From NCBI GenBank assembly GCA_030867875.1, contig JAOWCC010001368.1, positions 2,790,965 to 2,854,964 on the forward strand: a stretch of 64,000 nt of DNA. The letters are read 5' to 3'. Below, piece after piece: positions 44,622-53,206 of this stretch. Both the position numbers and the translations under genes were made by a program. Source of the DNA: Actinernus sp. WN-2022 (taxonomy: Eukaryota > Cnidaria > Anthozoa > Actiniaria > Actinernidae). The notes under the pieces were generated by a model. The model saw only the letters and a list, made by a program, of their open reading frames with translations. It had not been told where the DNA came from and made no database searches. How positions within the stretch are numbered: position 1 is the first letter of the stretch; each line of letters begins with the position of its first letter.

Positions 44622-44667
44622 CTCTACGGTGAGAGATGGCTATAAAGAAAATAGAAGAGTTAAACTC
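44590..44667. promoter_or_regulatory. Hairpin over the start of the TBP-like gene
   Basis: 44590-44609 pairs with 44648-44667 (20 bp). After a 4-base internal mismatch, 44614-44625 pairs with 44632-44643 (12 bp), leaving a 6-base loop. The left arm is the ATG and first codons of the TBP-like gene. The right arm, read on + from 44636, opens MAIKKIEELNSL against the gene's MAINKIEELNSL, so it is an inverted copy of the gene start placed upstream of it. Confidence 0.88.
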
Positions 44668-44690
44668 CCTCACATTGTTTGAGAGGAGCC

Positions 44691-45551
44691 TTAGTCTATG
44701 TTTATTCTATGGAAGTACTTTTTATGATTTCTTAGTGTTTCACTTGTGCAGAATTTCCTATTGCAATATTTACACCTTACTCTAATATCTTTTAGATAAT
44801 CGTTTAGCTCTTTTATTATTAGATCGTAATCGTTTGATACTAAACACTTGAACTCATTCTCTTCATACTTCTCTAATAAGTTCTTTTGTGCATTAGATAG
44901 GACACCATTACCAGTAGGAGTTTTGAATTCTATACATAGACCTTTGTAAGTTTTGTGACAATTATTTATTATGATATCTGGTTGCCCTTTCATATACCCT
45001 TTCTTATAAGAATCAATTCGTTTAGTTGAACTATCTTGTAATTCACCCAATCCAGCTGTCATTATGACATTAGGATAGAACCGTCTAATATAACTAACTA
45101 CTTTTGTGTGTAGGTCATACTCATCTTCTATCTTGAATGTTAGTGTGTTGGGATTGTCAAACATCTTATAATATCCATACTTTCTGATAGATGGTAACAC
45201 TTTGGAGAATACCCATCTTTTGAATATTTTTGCTGAATCTAATTTAGATCTAAAGATGAGGGAGTATAAGCCAGGTTCTTTTATGAAAATCGTTTGTGGA
45301 TGCATATTATTCAAGGGGTAACGAAACGTGACCCCCCTTTGAAGGTACGTGAAACGCGCACCTTGTAGTTTTCTATATTCTATCCTATCTTCTTCATCTA
45401 CATGATTTGAAACAGCATCCGCAGTGTTTTTATAACCCAGTGCTCTAGCAATATCTATACCTTTGAAATAGACATTCTGCTTACTATCGATATACGAATT
45501 AATAGATAAGTTTAGTTCGTAGTTTTCGAATCTCTTGATTACTAGCGACAT
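44691..45551 (-). CDS. BRO-N / VRR-NUC / zinc finger protein
   Basis: 286 residues in three parts. A BRO N-terminal DNA-binding domain lies at about 8-125 (FKGIDIARALGYKNTADAV, IKEPGLYSLI, FKRWVFSKVLPSIRKYG). A VRR-NUC nuclease domain lies at about 145-255, with KGQPDI (D192), CIEFKTP (E208, K210) and SNAQK (Q222), the PD-(D/E)xK core. A C2H2 finger is at the end (C260, C263, H276, H281). VRR-NUC enzymes cut branched or flap DNA, so a part in resolving replication intermediates is plausible. BRO domains are common in large DNA viruses. An inserted stretch inside BRO-N (about 64-82) is locally GC-rich (45318-45362). Confidence 0.88.
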   Translation of the reverse strand: MSLVIKRFENYELNLSINSYIDSKQNVYFKGIDIARALGYKNTADAVSNHVDEEDRIEYRKLQGARFTYLQRGVTFRYPLNNMHPQTIFIKEPGLYSLIFRSKLDSAKIFKRWVFSKVLPSIRKYGYYKMFDNPNTLTFKIEDEYDLHTKVVSYIRRFYPNVIMTAGLGELQDSSTKRIDSYKKGYMKGQPDIIINNCHKTYKGLCIEFKTPTGNGVLSNAQKNLLEKYEENEFKCLVSNDYDLIIKELNDYLKDIRVRCKYCNRKFCTSETLRNHKKYFHRINID

Positions 45552-45565
45552 TATAATCGTATATG

Positions 45566-46213
45566 TTAACTACCCTTTAAGTCTATTGCATTAGGTATCT
45601 CAAGATAACATTGAAATGGATATCGTAAACAAAAACATATCCTAGAATATTTTTCAGACTTTAGTAGCTTTACGAATTTCTTACGATCTTCATTATCCAT
45701 GTCTCCTCCACACTCTTCAAATAATGTTTTAGTTGCCGTTTGACATGAACTATGAAATGCTACAACGCAAGCTACGTTTTCACGAAATGGTTTAGCTATT
45801 GAAGTTAATTGTTGAGTTAGTACCCAAACGGATATTCCTTCATGTCTACCTGAAAATCCTAGATTGATAAACTTATTAGATCTCTGTTTTAGATCCTTAC
45901 TAAATGCGCAATCATCTAATATTATTAATGTATTAGTACCTGTAAATAATTGTTGACAATACGATAATAAATTATTTATCTCATCTATGTTACTTGCATC
46001 AGGTGATAAAACAATAAATCTAGGATCACCTTTTGCAAATCCATGATATGTTTTATTATTTATGTATGTTGGGCAAAATAGTACTATGTATTCGAATATA
46101 TAACGAAAGGAGCCTCTAAGAAGATCTATTAGATACTTTGTCTTTCCACATTCTGTTGGTCCTGTAATGATACAGTGAAAAGGTGTCTTATCATTTAATT
46201 TTTCCATATACAT
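45566..46213 (-). CDS. A32-like (FtsK/HerA) genome-packaging ATPase
   Basis: 215 residues. Walker A is GPTECGKT at 18-25, Walker B LIILDD at 96-101, and WVLTQQ ends in the sensor Gln at about 134-135. SGRHEGISVWVLTQQ is typical of the A32-type ATPases of Polintons, virophages and large DNA viruses, which move DNA into the capsid. The start is MYMEK at 46211-46213; the second Met, 2 codons on, is also possible. It lies directly between the capsid gene and the BRO gene, in one - strand run. Length is normal for the family. Confidence 0.95.
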   Translation of the reverse strand: MYMEKLNDKTPFHCIITGPTECGKTKYLIDLLRGSFRYIFEYIVLFCPTYINNKTYHGFAKGDPRFIVLSPDASNIDEINNLLSYCQQLFTGTNTLIILDDCAFSKDLKQRSNKFINLGFSGRHEGISVWVLTQQLTSIAKPFRENVACVVAFHSSCQTATKTLFEECGGDMDNEDRKKFVKLLKSEKYSRICFCLRYPFQCYLEIPNAIDLKGS

Positions 46214-46231
46214 ATATTAATACCCAACCTC

Positions 46232-47470
46232 TTAATACATAATTGATTGGAGTTCGTTATTCATAAGAGTGAATAGAGCATCAGCCACTACGAACATGTA
46301 ACAGGTAACAGCAGAAGATCCAGACTTTCTCCTAATCTCTAGTCTTACGCCATCTCGTGTGTTATTCAGTGTCAATCCTCCTCCATGAACGTCATTATCT
46401 GCAAAAGTTCTCAAATCGACCCACAATGCAAACTTATCACTAGCATAGAAGTCATTTTGTTTCACACCTTCTAATCCTGGAAAGCGTTTCCTTATAGAAT
46501 CCCACAGATCTGATGGTAGCATACCCTTTGAGTATAGACGATTTGGCATTCCATCAATATCGATAATCACAGATGTGATCTTTGGGTTAGCAAACTTTTC
46601 GGAATCTCTCGTACCTGCAGTATACGTTTCTGTAAACAAGAATAATACTCCCGTCATAGACCTCCGTGGTAAATTAATATGTTCATTAATAACAATATCC
46701 GTTGTCTTGATATTGAATGTCTTATATAGAATTATATTCTCATAGAAGAAGCCTCTACCTCCTCGATATGTTGATGCTGCTTCACCTGCAAGTAATTCAC
46801 TTGAAATACATGAATACTCCATTTCTATATTTGTAAGTCCATAATTAGGGGGTATCGTAGTATCCGAATATACTAACACATCAGCAACTGGGGCTAGTGT
46901 AATCTCAAATATTAGTGGATGAGGTAGTGCCTTTGGATAGAATACTCCATGATTGTTCAAAATGGAATGATCAAGTGGGATTTTATACTTAGTGCCGTGT
47001 ATTGCTGCTAGAGCAGTATCCTTAGCAACATCAGAAGGCTTATCACCAGCACCTGCTCGCATCTTTCTCATAGCTTCAGAAGATATACCTTGTTTTATTC
47101 TATTTTCGCGTTCTTCTGTTGATAAGTATAAATCATGATATGTGTGGAAAAGATCATGACGTTGTGTATCCTGAATAGTTTCTCCACCAAATATTACCCT
47201 TTGTCTATATATTAGGTTCCTACCTATATTATTCACAAGTCTCTTATTTGCATGTCCTGTGATAACGATATCAAATAGTAGAGCTATGCTACCAGGAACA
47301 ATAACGACATTCTCTGTTAATTGTGGAATATTGACATATAGAGTTTCTCCTGGACTTGCAGAAGATGGATTCATAGTTATTCGATTTAGACTACTTTCTG
47401 CTTTCAATCCAAATGGGTGTTTATAAATATGACTGACACTTAGCTTTTCTGAAATCGTTTGTTGTGACAT
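46232..47470 (-). CDS. Major capsid protein, double jelly-roll type
   Basis: 412 residues, ATG at 47468-47470. It has the usual Polinton capsid landmarks: an N-terminal strand segment with PGETLYVNIPQL, LLFDIVITGH, then NNIGRNLIYRQRVIFGGETI (about 80-99), and a second half rich in strands (DVLVYSDTTIPPNYGLTNIE, CYMFVVADALFTLMN). Double jelly-roll proteins build the icosahedral shell as trimers. The fold is inferred from family resemblance and position next to the packaging ATPase. The gene is divergent from the integrase with only 36 bp between the two starts. It is intact. Confidence 0.88.
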   Translation of the reverse strand: MSQQTISEKLSVSHIYKHPFGLKAESSLNRITMNPSSASPGETLYVNIPQLTENVVIVPGSIALLFDIVITGHANKRLVNNIGRNLIYRQRVIFGGETIQDTQRHDLFHTYHDLYLSTEERENRIKQGISSEAMRKMRAGAGDKPSDVAKDTALAAIHGTKYKIPLDHSILNNHGVFYPKALPHPLIFEITLAPVADVLVYSDTTIPPNYGLTNIEMEYSCISSELLAGEAASTYRGGRGFFYENIILYKTFNIKTTDIVINEHINLPRRSMTGVLFLFTETYTAGTRDSEKFANPKITSVIIDIDGMPNRLYSKGMLPSDLWDSIRKRFPGLEGVKQNDFYASDKFALWVDLRTFADNDVHGGGLTLNNTRDGVRLEIRRKSGSSAVTCYMFVVADALFTLMNNELQSIMY

Positions 47471-47506
47471 AATACTATAAGGAATAAACTATTCTCTTAT
47501 TTATAT
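47471..47506. promoter_or_regulatory. 36-bp divergent promoter gap between capsid and integrase genes
   Basis: AT-rich, with TATAGTATT next to the capsid ATG and TTATTTATATATG at the integrase ATG. Any promoters must overlap or lie inside the reading frames. TATA-like words close to start codons also occur before 40639-41283, 42263-42673 and 45566-46213, so short leaders are likely. Confidence 0.45.
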
Positions 47507-48469
47507 ATGTTTAGTAAAATATATTATTCAACAAATGGTTATTGGAAAGGATATTCAGCTATTTATAAATTAGCACAGGCTGCTAGTGTAAGTGAAGACC
47601 TTGCAAAAAAGTGGCTTGAGAAACAATCGATTTGGCAAATATACTTATCAGCTCCCACATATGTTCCAAGACCTCACTGGGATATATCGAAACCTAATCA
47701 GATCCATCAAGCTGATCTATTATTCCTTCCACATGATACTGTCAATAGGAGAACTTATAAATACGCTTTGGTTGTTGTTGATATAGCTTCTAGATATGTC
47801 GATGCCGAACCCTTAACATCTAAATATTCAACAGAAGTATCAAAAGCTTTCACTAAGATCTATTCTAGAAAATTGAAATGGCCTCAAACATTAATGGTAG
47901 ATCCTGGAACAGAATTCATGGGTGAAATGAAAAAACACAATATTAAAATTCAAAGAAGTGAAGCTGGTAATCATAGAGCACAATCATTAGTTGAAAGAGC
48001 TAATAGAACTATCTCTGAAAAACTATTTAGTCACCAATATGCTCAGGAAATGATAATGGAAAATGATCGATCAAGAAAGTGGGTTAAGATACTACCTGGT
48101 GTTCTGAAAACTATTAATAGTTCCGTTAGAATAATTACTGGTAAAGAACCTATAAAATCGATAAGCTCTAAAGAAGTCGAAAATAAAGAAGATAAATATA
48201 AAAGGCCTGTCGGATTAGATGAAAAGATATTACCAGCAGGAGTGAAGGTTAGATACTTATATGCTCCAGGAGAACTTGAAGGTGGTGATAGATATAGATC
48301 AACTGATCCAATATGGAGTCTAGACATGTACGATATTTCACGTAGCATCATCTCTACGAATCAACCTGTCTTATACTTTTTAATAGCTGGTCCAAAACGA
48401 GGTTTCGTAAGAGAAGAATTACAAACTGTACCATATGATACTGAACTACCACCAAACAGTGTTTTATGA
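47507..48469 (+). CDS. Retroviral-type (rve) integrase
   Basis: 320 residues, ATG at 47507. The catalytic core holds D70 (IHQADLLF), D132 (LMVDPGTEF) and E163 (QSLVERANRT), the DDE triad of the rve family that inserts the element. PHWDISKPNQ precedes the core. The C-terminal part (about 230-320) carries GVKVRYLY and GPKRGFVREEL, a basic beta-rich segment that may bind DNA; I see no chromodomain. No clear HHCC finger is visible at the N-terminus. It ends 2 bp from the end of PolB, convergently. The frame is intact. Confidence 0.95.
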   Translation: MFSKIYYSTNGYWKGYSAIYKLAQAASVSEDLAKKWLEKQSIWQIYLSAPTYVPRPHWDISKPNQIHQADLLFLPHDTVNRRTYKYALVVVDIASRYVDAEPLTSKYSTEVSKAFTKIYSRKLKWPQTLMVDPGTEFMGEMKKHNIKIQRSEAGNHRAQSLVERANRTISEKLFSHQYAQEMIMENDRSRKWVKILPGVLKTINSSVRIITGKEPIKSISSKEVENKEDKYKRPVGLDEKILPAGVKVRYLYAPGELEGGDRYRSTDPIWSLDMYDISRSIISTNQPVLYFLIAGPKRGFVREELQTVPYDTELPPNSVL

Positions 48470-48471
48470 GC

Positions 48472-51400
48472 TCATATTGATGGTATTATTGTATTTATAC
48501 GGCTCATACTATCAATTCGTTTTTCGTCTGTACGTACTACCCCCAGGGATTTCTTATAACCATGTGCTAAAGTATTAATACCATCAGGACTGATATTTCG
48601 TTTATCGTCATCTCTAGATAATGCTACCTTATTGACTTCTTCTGTATAAATTTCATGTAAGTGACTTCTGATTACGTTCATCTTTCTCATCTGAGGAATA
48701 CCATCAAATAAGCACATTTTATAATTGTCAAATGTGATGTCGTTCTTAACAACTGATTTCTTAATACCCTTACACTTCTTCTCTTCTATGCCACAGTATT
48801 TGAATGCATATAATTTTGCCCTCAGTCCAACAAACTCAGTGATGATCTTACCACCTACTTCGTCCTTGAACATTCCTATAACTTTTTTATTGACTTCTGT
48901 TCCTATACCTGATGGATGATCATTTGGATAGTTACTTGTATCGAAATTTAATAGTATATCGTTTTCTATATCCTTATAGAAATCGTTTGTTTCTATTTCA
49001 TACATCAAGCTGTCTGTATCTGTAAAAAGGAGTTTTGCTTTCTCATGATACTTAGGTTTAATATAATTATAGTGAAAGTCATACATTAGTTCCTTACTAA
49101 TATCTAAGATAGACATACCTAAGTATATTGGTTTGTTAAATACTACCTTTATTCTTTTCATATGTATGGCTACCAAGTTCTCAGAGAATATAGTTCTATG
49201 TTGATAATTTGGTTTGGATACTAATTTCCTTACCTTATTCTCAGATGTAACAAGTTGGATGTCAACTCTATTACGTATGTTTTCCATAGTCTTACCAAAG
49301 GTTGAGTTGTTCATCAATTTGAAGAAGTCTTTTTCGAACTCATTCTTAGCTTCCTTACGTAGCTCTGTATTCAAGTTTATATATGGAGCCATCCAAGCAC
49401 TCTCACTAAATGTTATACCTCTATGGATCTTAGTAATTTTCAATCCTAAGCTCTCATATAATTTCAGTGCATCATGGTGAATAATGTATTTGGTTTTATT
49501 ATTCAGATTTGGAATCAATTTCTCTACCTCATTTATCATCAGTCTTTCTGGAGCTAAAGGATAGTCGTTGTGTAGATTGTGATGATCTGTTGGATACTCT
49601 AGATCTACTTCTAATATAGAAGGATATTTATACCACTTCCTCAACTCCATCTTATTCATCCACTTAAAATTATGTGTTGGTAGTTTCCTACTCATTGCCC
49701 ACCCATATAAATTATTCGCATCTAGGTATTGAATATATTTCGAGGGCTTCAATGGATCATAATTATCCATGTACTTATTATTAGCCATACTATAGCGGGT
49801 TGAAATCATTGATACTCCACCTCTAATACCTTTCTCAACCATATTTATCATATCGATATCATGTAATAGTTGTAAGTTAATCTTAGTCATTTTCAAACAG
49901 GCATCCCATGATAATCCTGGTGATGTATAATACCATGCGGGATCTAGATTATAATTCTTCAAACATACATCTCTAAAGTTCTCAAATACGTCTGCCAATA
50001 AGATGACATCAGATTTGAGATACGTATCATGATAGTCTTTCATAGATTTCATATCGAAGTTCTTCCAAACAGTATTAGCATGTTCATAATCCTCTTTCGA
50101 GATCAATGTGTCAGTCAGCTTTGAGTAGAAGGCTTCTATTGGTGGAAGACTTGTGTCAGCTAACTTTTCGAAACTATCTATATAATCATAAGGATAGACT
50201 CCTTTCCTCAATAATAAATCTAACTGCTTTCCTTTATAGAATTTTTCCATATTCTTACAGCTAGACTTATCAAGATTACCTACAAGATTTGCTAGACTCA
50301 TTTGCATAAATTTAAAGCTATCAATGAATCTGATATCTCGTGTAATATTCTTATTCTTTCCATCCTTCACAAAGCTGTCTACAATTATCTTCTTTGTAAA
50401 TGAAATATACTTCTCATCCGTATTTGGTATACAATCTATCTCACCTTCCGTTACACCTAGGTTCTTAATAAAAAGATGTGCATCATATCCAGACAGATTA
50501 TGAAATACGACAGGAAAGAATTTTGGAATTTGATAATTAATATTACAATCATTATGAGCTGCACCTCTATACTTACCTGTTATGTGGCAATGATCCAGTA
50601 CTTTATCACCTACTAGCTCTCCGCCACAGATATGGCAACTAATGGCTTCCCTATAGGTAGTCTCATCTTCTCCTGTCATGCATACCTTCTTGGTGAATTT
50701 AAATTTATTATAGATTTCTTTTATAGAATTCTCAAGACAACTTATGAATTTCTGTGCAACGTCATCACCATGAAACTCAGCTGTATATGTAACTAGCTTT
50801 GGTTTCAATACGTCATCATCAAAACATTTTATCAAATAGCAAAATCCCGATGGTTTATGCTTCTGATATTGTTTCGTATAACTCTCACTGTCATTGGGGC
50901 TGCAAGTTGGTATACTCTCTGTAAAACATTCAAAATCAGCATAGATTACAAATGGAACTCTCATAGATCTATTATAATTCTTGAATGTTAGCATGGTTCC
51001 CTTTTTTGGTAGCTCTATCTTAACAGCGTCGTGGTCTGAACAATATTCTATATGCTTGTTTAGTGATTCCTCCGACTTGAATGAGTTCAAGCATCTATTA
51101 CAAAAATGCGTTTCATGACGGTGCTTATTAACCTGTGATGACAATAGTCTGCTAAGACTCTTAATCCAACAATAATGATTTATATCACCATCCGATATCA
51201 TTAATAAGTTAATGGTTTGATCTCTATTGAATTTACTAATTCTTAGAGGATATACTTCATTGTTATCGTATCCAAAAACGTTTACTGAATATAGTACATT
51301 GTTCCTTTCGAAATGGTCTATCTGTCTTAGCGAAACTGGAAATTCGATACCACTCCAATCTAACCTTTCTGAATTCTCCTTTAGTCTTTTCGTAATACGT

Positions 51401-52170
51401 TCATTGTCTCTATTCCTAGGATATGCTGCTTCAGTCACACACCATTTGAAACATTCATTATCCATATTTTTCATATTTATAATTGCTTTCTTTACAACTA
51501 AATCCTTAGGAAGAGGCATATATGAATTTGCATTAATAGGTACGTGCTTGTCGATATGTATGTCTAAATATGATACTCTTGCGAATTTCCATCCAGATCC
51601 CTCATTTTGGAACGTTTCGATTTTTTCGATTATTTCTTCAGTCATATTATCGAATATATCGGATACGTTTGTTGCTTCTGTAATTATCTCTATTCTAGAA
51701 TGGAAGTTTCCAATAGTAGTAACAGGTGATCCCGTATTCGCATCTTCTTTTGTGAACTCACACGTGAGTATGAATTTTATCTTTATCGATTTGTCTTGTT
51801 GGTTTATTAAATTGATGACTCTTTGTTTATTGCTATCGACATAGGTCTTGTAATCGATCTCTTGTCCTTCTATTCTGAATGTCTTCAAGAATCCTTTTAT
51901 TGCAGTCTTGTACTGCCTAGGTTGTGGTTGTGGTTTGTTGGTATCGTATAGTTTATTTATTTCCTCCCTTATTTTTTTGATGCGTTCATCCACTTTCTTA
52001 TTAGCCTCTGGAACGAGTGATAGAATCTCGTCAACGAATGCATTCATAGCATTCTTAGTTGACTTACTAGATGCTTTTGGCTTACTATATGCCACTGGCT
52101 TCAAGATCGGCACATTGATTTCAGGTACTTCCATATCCATATCCATAACGTTTTGCGCATTGCCACTCAT
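48472..52170 (-). CDS. Protein-primed family B DNA polymerase (PolB)
   Basis: 1232 residues, ATG at 52168-52170. It replicates the element from its ends. Exonuclease motifs are VIYADFECF (D412, E414), HNLSGYDAHLF (about 557-567) and YLKSD (D721). Polymerase motifs are YLDANNLYGWAM (motif A, D817), KLMNNSTFGKTMENI (motif B, about 951-965), FTDTDS (motif C, D1051 and D1053) and AKLYAFK (about 1118-1124). Before and within the exonuclease are a C2HC finger (C357, C360, H373, C377) and an endonuclease VII-like Cys/His unit (CHIC at 512-515, DHCH, then GAAHNDCN). The N-terminal 350 residues are unassigned. No break is seen; the enzyme should be active. Confidence 0.97.
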   Translation of the reverse strand: MSGNAQNVMDMDMEVPEINVPILKPVAYSKPKASSKSTKNAMNAFVDEILSLVPEANKKVDERIKKIREEINKLYDTNKPQPQPRQYKTAIKGFLKTFRIEGQEIDYKTYVDSNKQRVINLINQQDKSIKIKFILTCEFTKEDANTGSPVTTIGNFHSRIEIITEATNVSDIFDNMTEEIIEKIETFQNEGSGWKFARVSYLDIHIDKHVPINANSYMPLPKDLVVKKAIINMKNMDNECFKWCVTEAAYPRNRDNERITKRLKENSERLDWSGIEFPVSLRQIDHFERNNVLYSVNVFGYDNNEVYPLRISKFNRDQTINLLMISDGDINHYCWIKSLSRLLSSQVNKHRHETHFCNRCLNSFKSEESLNKHIEYCSDHDAVKIELPKKGTMLTFKNYNRSMRVPFVIYADFECFTESIPTCSPNDSESYTKQYQKHKPSGFCYLIKCFDDDVLKPKLVTYTAEFHGDDVAQKFISCLENSIKEIYNKFKFTKKVCMTGEDETTYREAISCHICGGELVGDKVLDHCHITGKYRGAAHNDCNINYQIPKFFPVVFHNLSGYDAHLFIKNLGVTEGEIDCIPNTDEKYISFTKKIIVDSFVKDGKNKNITRDIRFIDSFKFMQMSLANLVGNLDKSSCKNMEKFYKGKQLDLLLRKGVYPYDYIDSFEKLADTSLPPIEAFYSKLTDTLISKEDYEHANTVWKNFDMKSMKDYHDTYLKSDVILLADVFENFRDVCLKNYNLDPAWYYTSPGLSWDACLKMTKINLQLLHDIDMINMVEKGIRGGVSMISTRYSMANNKYMDNYDPLKPSKYIQYLDANNLYGWAMSRKLPTHNFKWMNKMELRKWYKYPSILEVDLEYPTDHHNLHNDYPLAPERLMINEVEKLIPNLNNKTKYIIHHDALKLYESLGLKITKIHRGITFSESAWMAPYINLNTELRKEAKNEFEKDFFKLMNNSTFGKTMENIRNRVDIQLVTSENKVRKLVSKPNYQHRTIFSENLVAIHMKRIKVVFNKPIYLGMSILDISKELMYDFHYNYIKPKYHEKAKLLFTDTDSLMYEIETNDFYKDIENDILLNFDTSNYPNDHPSGIGTEVNKKVIGMFKDEVGGKIITEFVGLRAKLYAFKYCGIEEKKCKGIKKSVVKNDITFDNYKMCLFDGIPQMRKMNVIRSHLHEIYTEEVNKVALSRDDDKRNISPDGINTLAHGYKKSLGVVRTDEKRIDSMSRINTIIPSI

Positions 52171-52445
52171 TCCAATAATATCTTAACGTGCCATTCCTTT
52201 AAGCCCCTTTCATGTGAGCACATAAATAATCACCTTAAAAACGTGCGCATGCCTCACAAGCACACATGTCGAGCACGCAGTACACTTAAAGATATTTCGA
52301 CCTAGTATAGTACGATGGTGATCAACACGAAAGCACAAAGCACAAAAGCGCACAACTATATCGACACGATAGAACGTTTCGAAGATAACATGCGTGACCT
52401 TGGCATTCCATTCATAGGCGTGGTCAATTAGGGCGTGGTCAATTC
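52171..52445. other. PolB upstream region inside the right end
   Basis: Noncoding, 275 bp. It contains the direct repeat GCGTGGTCAATT twice (near 52418 and 52433) next to the right inverted repeat, and a CA/GCAC-rich stretch. It must hold the PolB promoter; no clear TATA word is close to the ATG. Confidence 0.5.
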
Positions 52446-52713
52446 CACGAGGTGATCACGTGATCGAATCCCATTCTAAACCGGTTTCCTAGAATCCACT
52501 TTTAACTGCATTCCTGAATACCACTTTAAACCGGTTTATTGGATCAACTATATAATAATTTCATTAAGTATCAGACAGGCTGAATAAATTAACAGTAGGA
52601 GGAAAAGGCAGACTTCTGGCGACGTCTTTGTCATATTTTGTCATTTCTGGCGCTGCGCCAGTAATGTCACAATATGTCAAAAACTGCGCCAGAATCGGCC
52701 TTTTCCCCCTACT
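52446..52713. repeat. Polinton right terminal inverted repeat
   Basis: The inverse of 34212-34479, ending CCCCCTACT. Followed by the second GCTTA (52714-52718) and then the host intron sequence TATAACAATGG. Confidence 0.92.
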
Positions 52714-52811
52714 GCTTATAACAATGGTACAGAATTCTTTGCAACTTATCATTTTTGTTTTATAGTTTACGTTTGTACGTCACGAGCATTAACTTTCAAC
52801 AATTTATTTAG

Positions 52812-52925
52812 ATGTGGATGAATGTCAAAAGAACCCCTGCAAACACAAAGGCACGTGTGCGAACACTCAGGGCAGCTACTCGTGCGCATGCGTAGTCGCG
52901 TGGAAAGGACACGATTGCGAAGAAG
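52812..52925 (+). CDS. EGF-like exon B8 (type 8)
   Basis: The acceptor is CAATTTATTTAG and the donor G|GTAGGC; phase 1-1. It ends DCEEG, like C8. It is the first exon after the Polinton; if the 19-kb intron is not removed, block B ends at B7. Confidence 0.9.
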
Positions 52926-53092
52926 GTAGGCTTTCATTTTAATATAGCCATATCATTCGTATCTCTGAAGGGCAATGCAAACATTTAACCACCCAATACT
53001 TTAACATACCTATTGGTAAAAGTGGAACATCGTAAATTGTAGAGAAAAAGTATCCTGTGTTTTGTTTCTAATATTTATTTTTCCCTTTCCAG

Positions 53093-53206
53093 ATGTAGAT
53101 GAGTGCCTAAAGAAGCCCTGTGCTCATGGCGGAGTTTGTACCAACTCTATCGGGAGTTACTCCTGCGCATGCCCAGTTCAATGGACGGGACAGGACTGCG
53201 AACAAG
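53093..53206 (+). CDS. EGF-like exon B9 (type 9)
   Basis: The acceptor is CCCTTTCCAG and the donor G|GTGATC; phase 1-1. It ends QDCEQG, protein-identical to C9. Intron 8 before it is 167 bp, as in block C. Confidence 0.9.

Larger units (their letters stand above)
34212..52713. mobile_element. Complete Polinton/Maverick, 18.5 kb
   Basis: A self-synthesising virus-like DNA transposon bounded by 268-bp inverted repeats that begin AGTAGGGGGAAAAGGCCG, with GCTTA duplicated at both sides and an empty site in block C. It holds 18 uninterrupted ORFs packed with mostly 2-100 bp between them, including protein-primed PolB, integrase, packaging ATPase and major capsid protein, which together define the group. 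Layout: three + genes at the left, a run of 13 - genes, integrase (+), PolB (-). It is AT-rich compared with the host exons. Unusual cargo is TFIIB-like and TBP-like genes. No adenain-type protease is seen. Confidence 0.97.
29276..53206 (+). other. Block B of the EGF gene, split by the Polinton
   Basis: Exons B1-B9. Introns 1-8 measure 351, 453, 322, 829, 1280, 486, 19017 and 167 bp. Without the Polinton and its target duplication, intron 7 would be 510 bp, like A and C. Intron 2 carries an intact-looking SINE. Intron 5 is enlarged by a small hAT-like element and a five-copy 107-bp tandem repeat. The remaining introns show only conserved intron sequence. Confidence 0.85.

Noticed and set aside
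51227..51844. 205-residue plus-strand ORF in the PolB region
   Set aside because: Antisense shadow of the PolB N-terminal region, whose frame continues into clear polymerase motifs.
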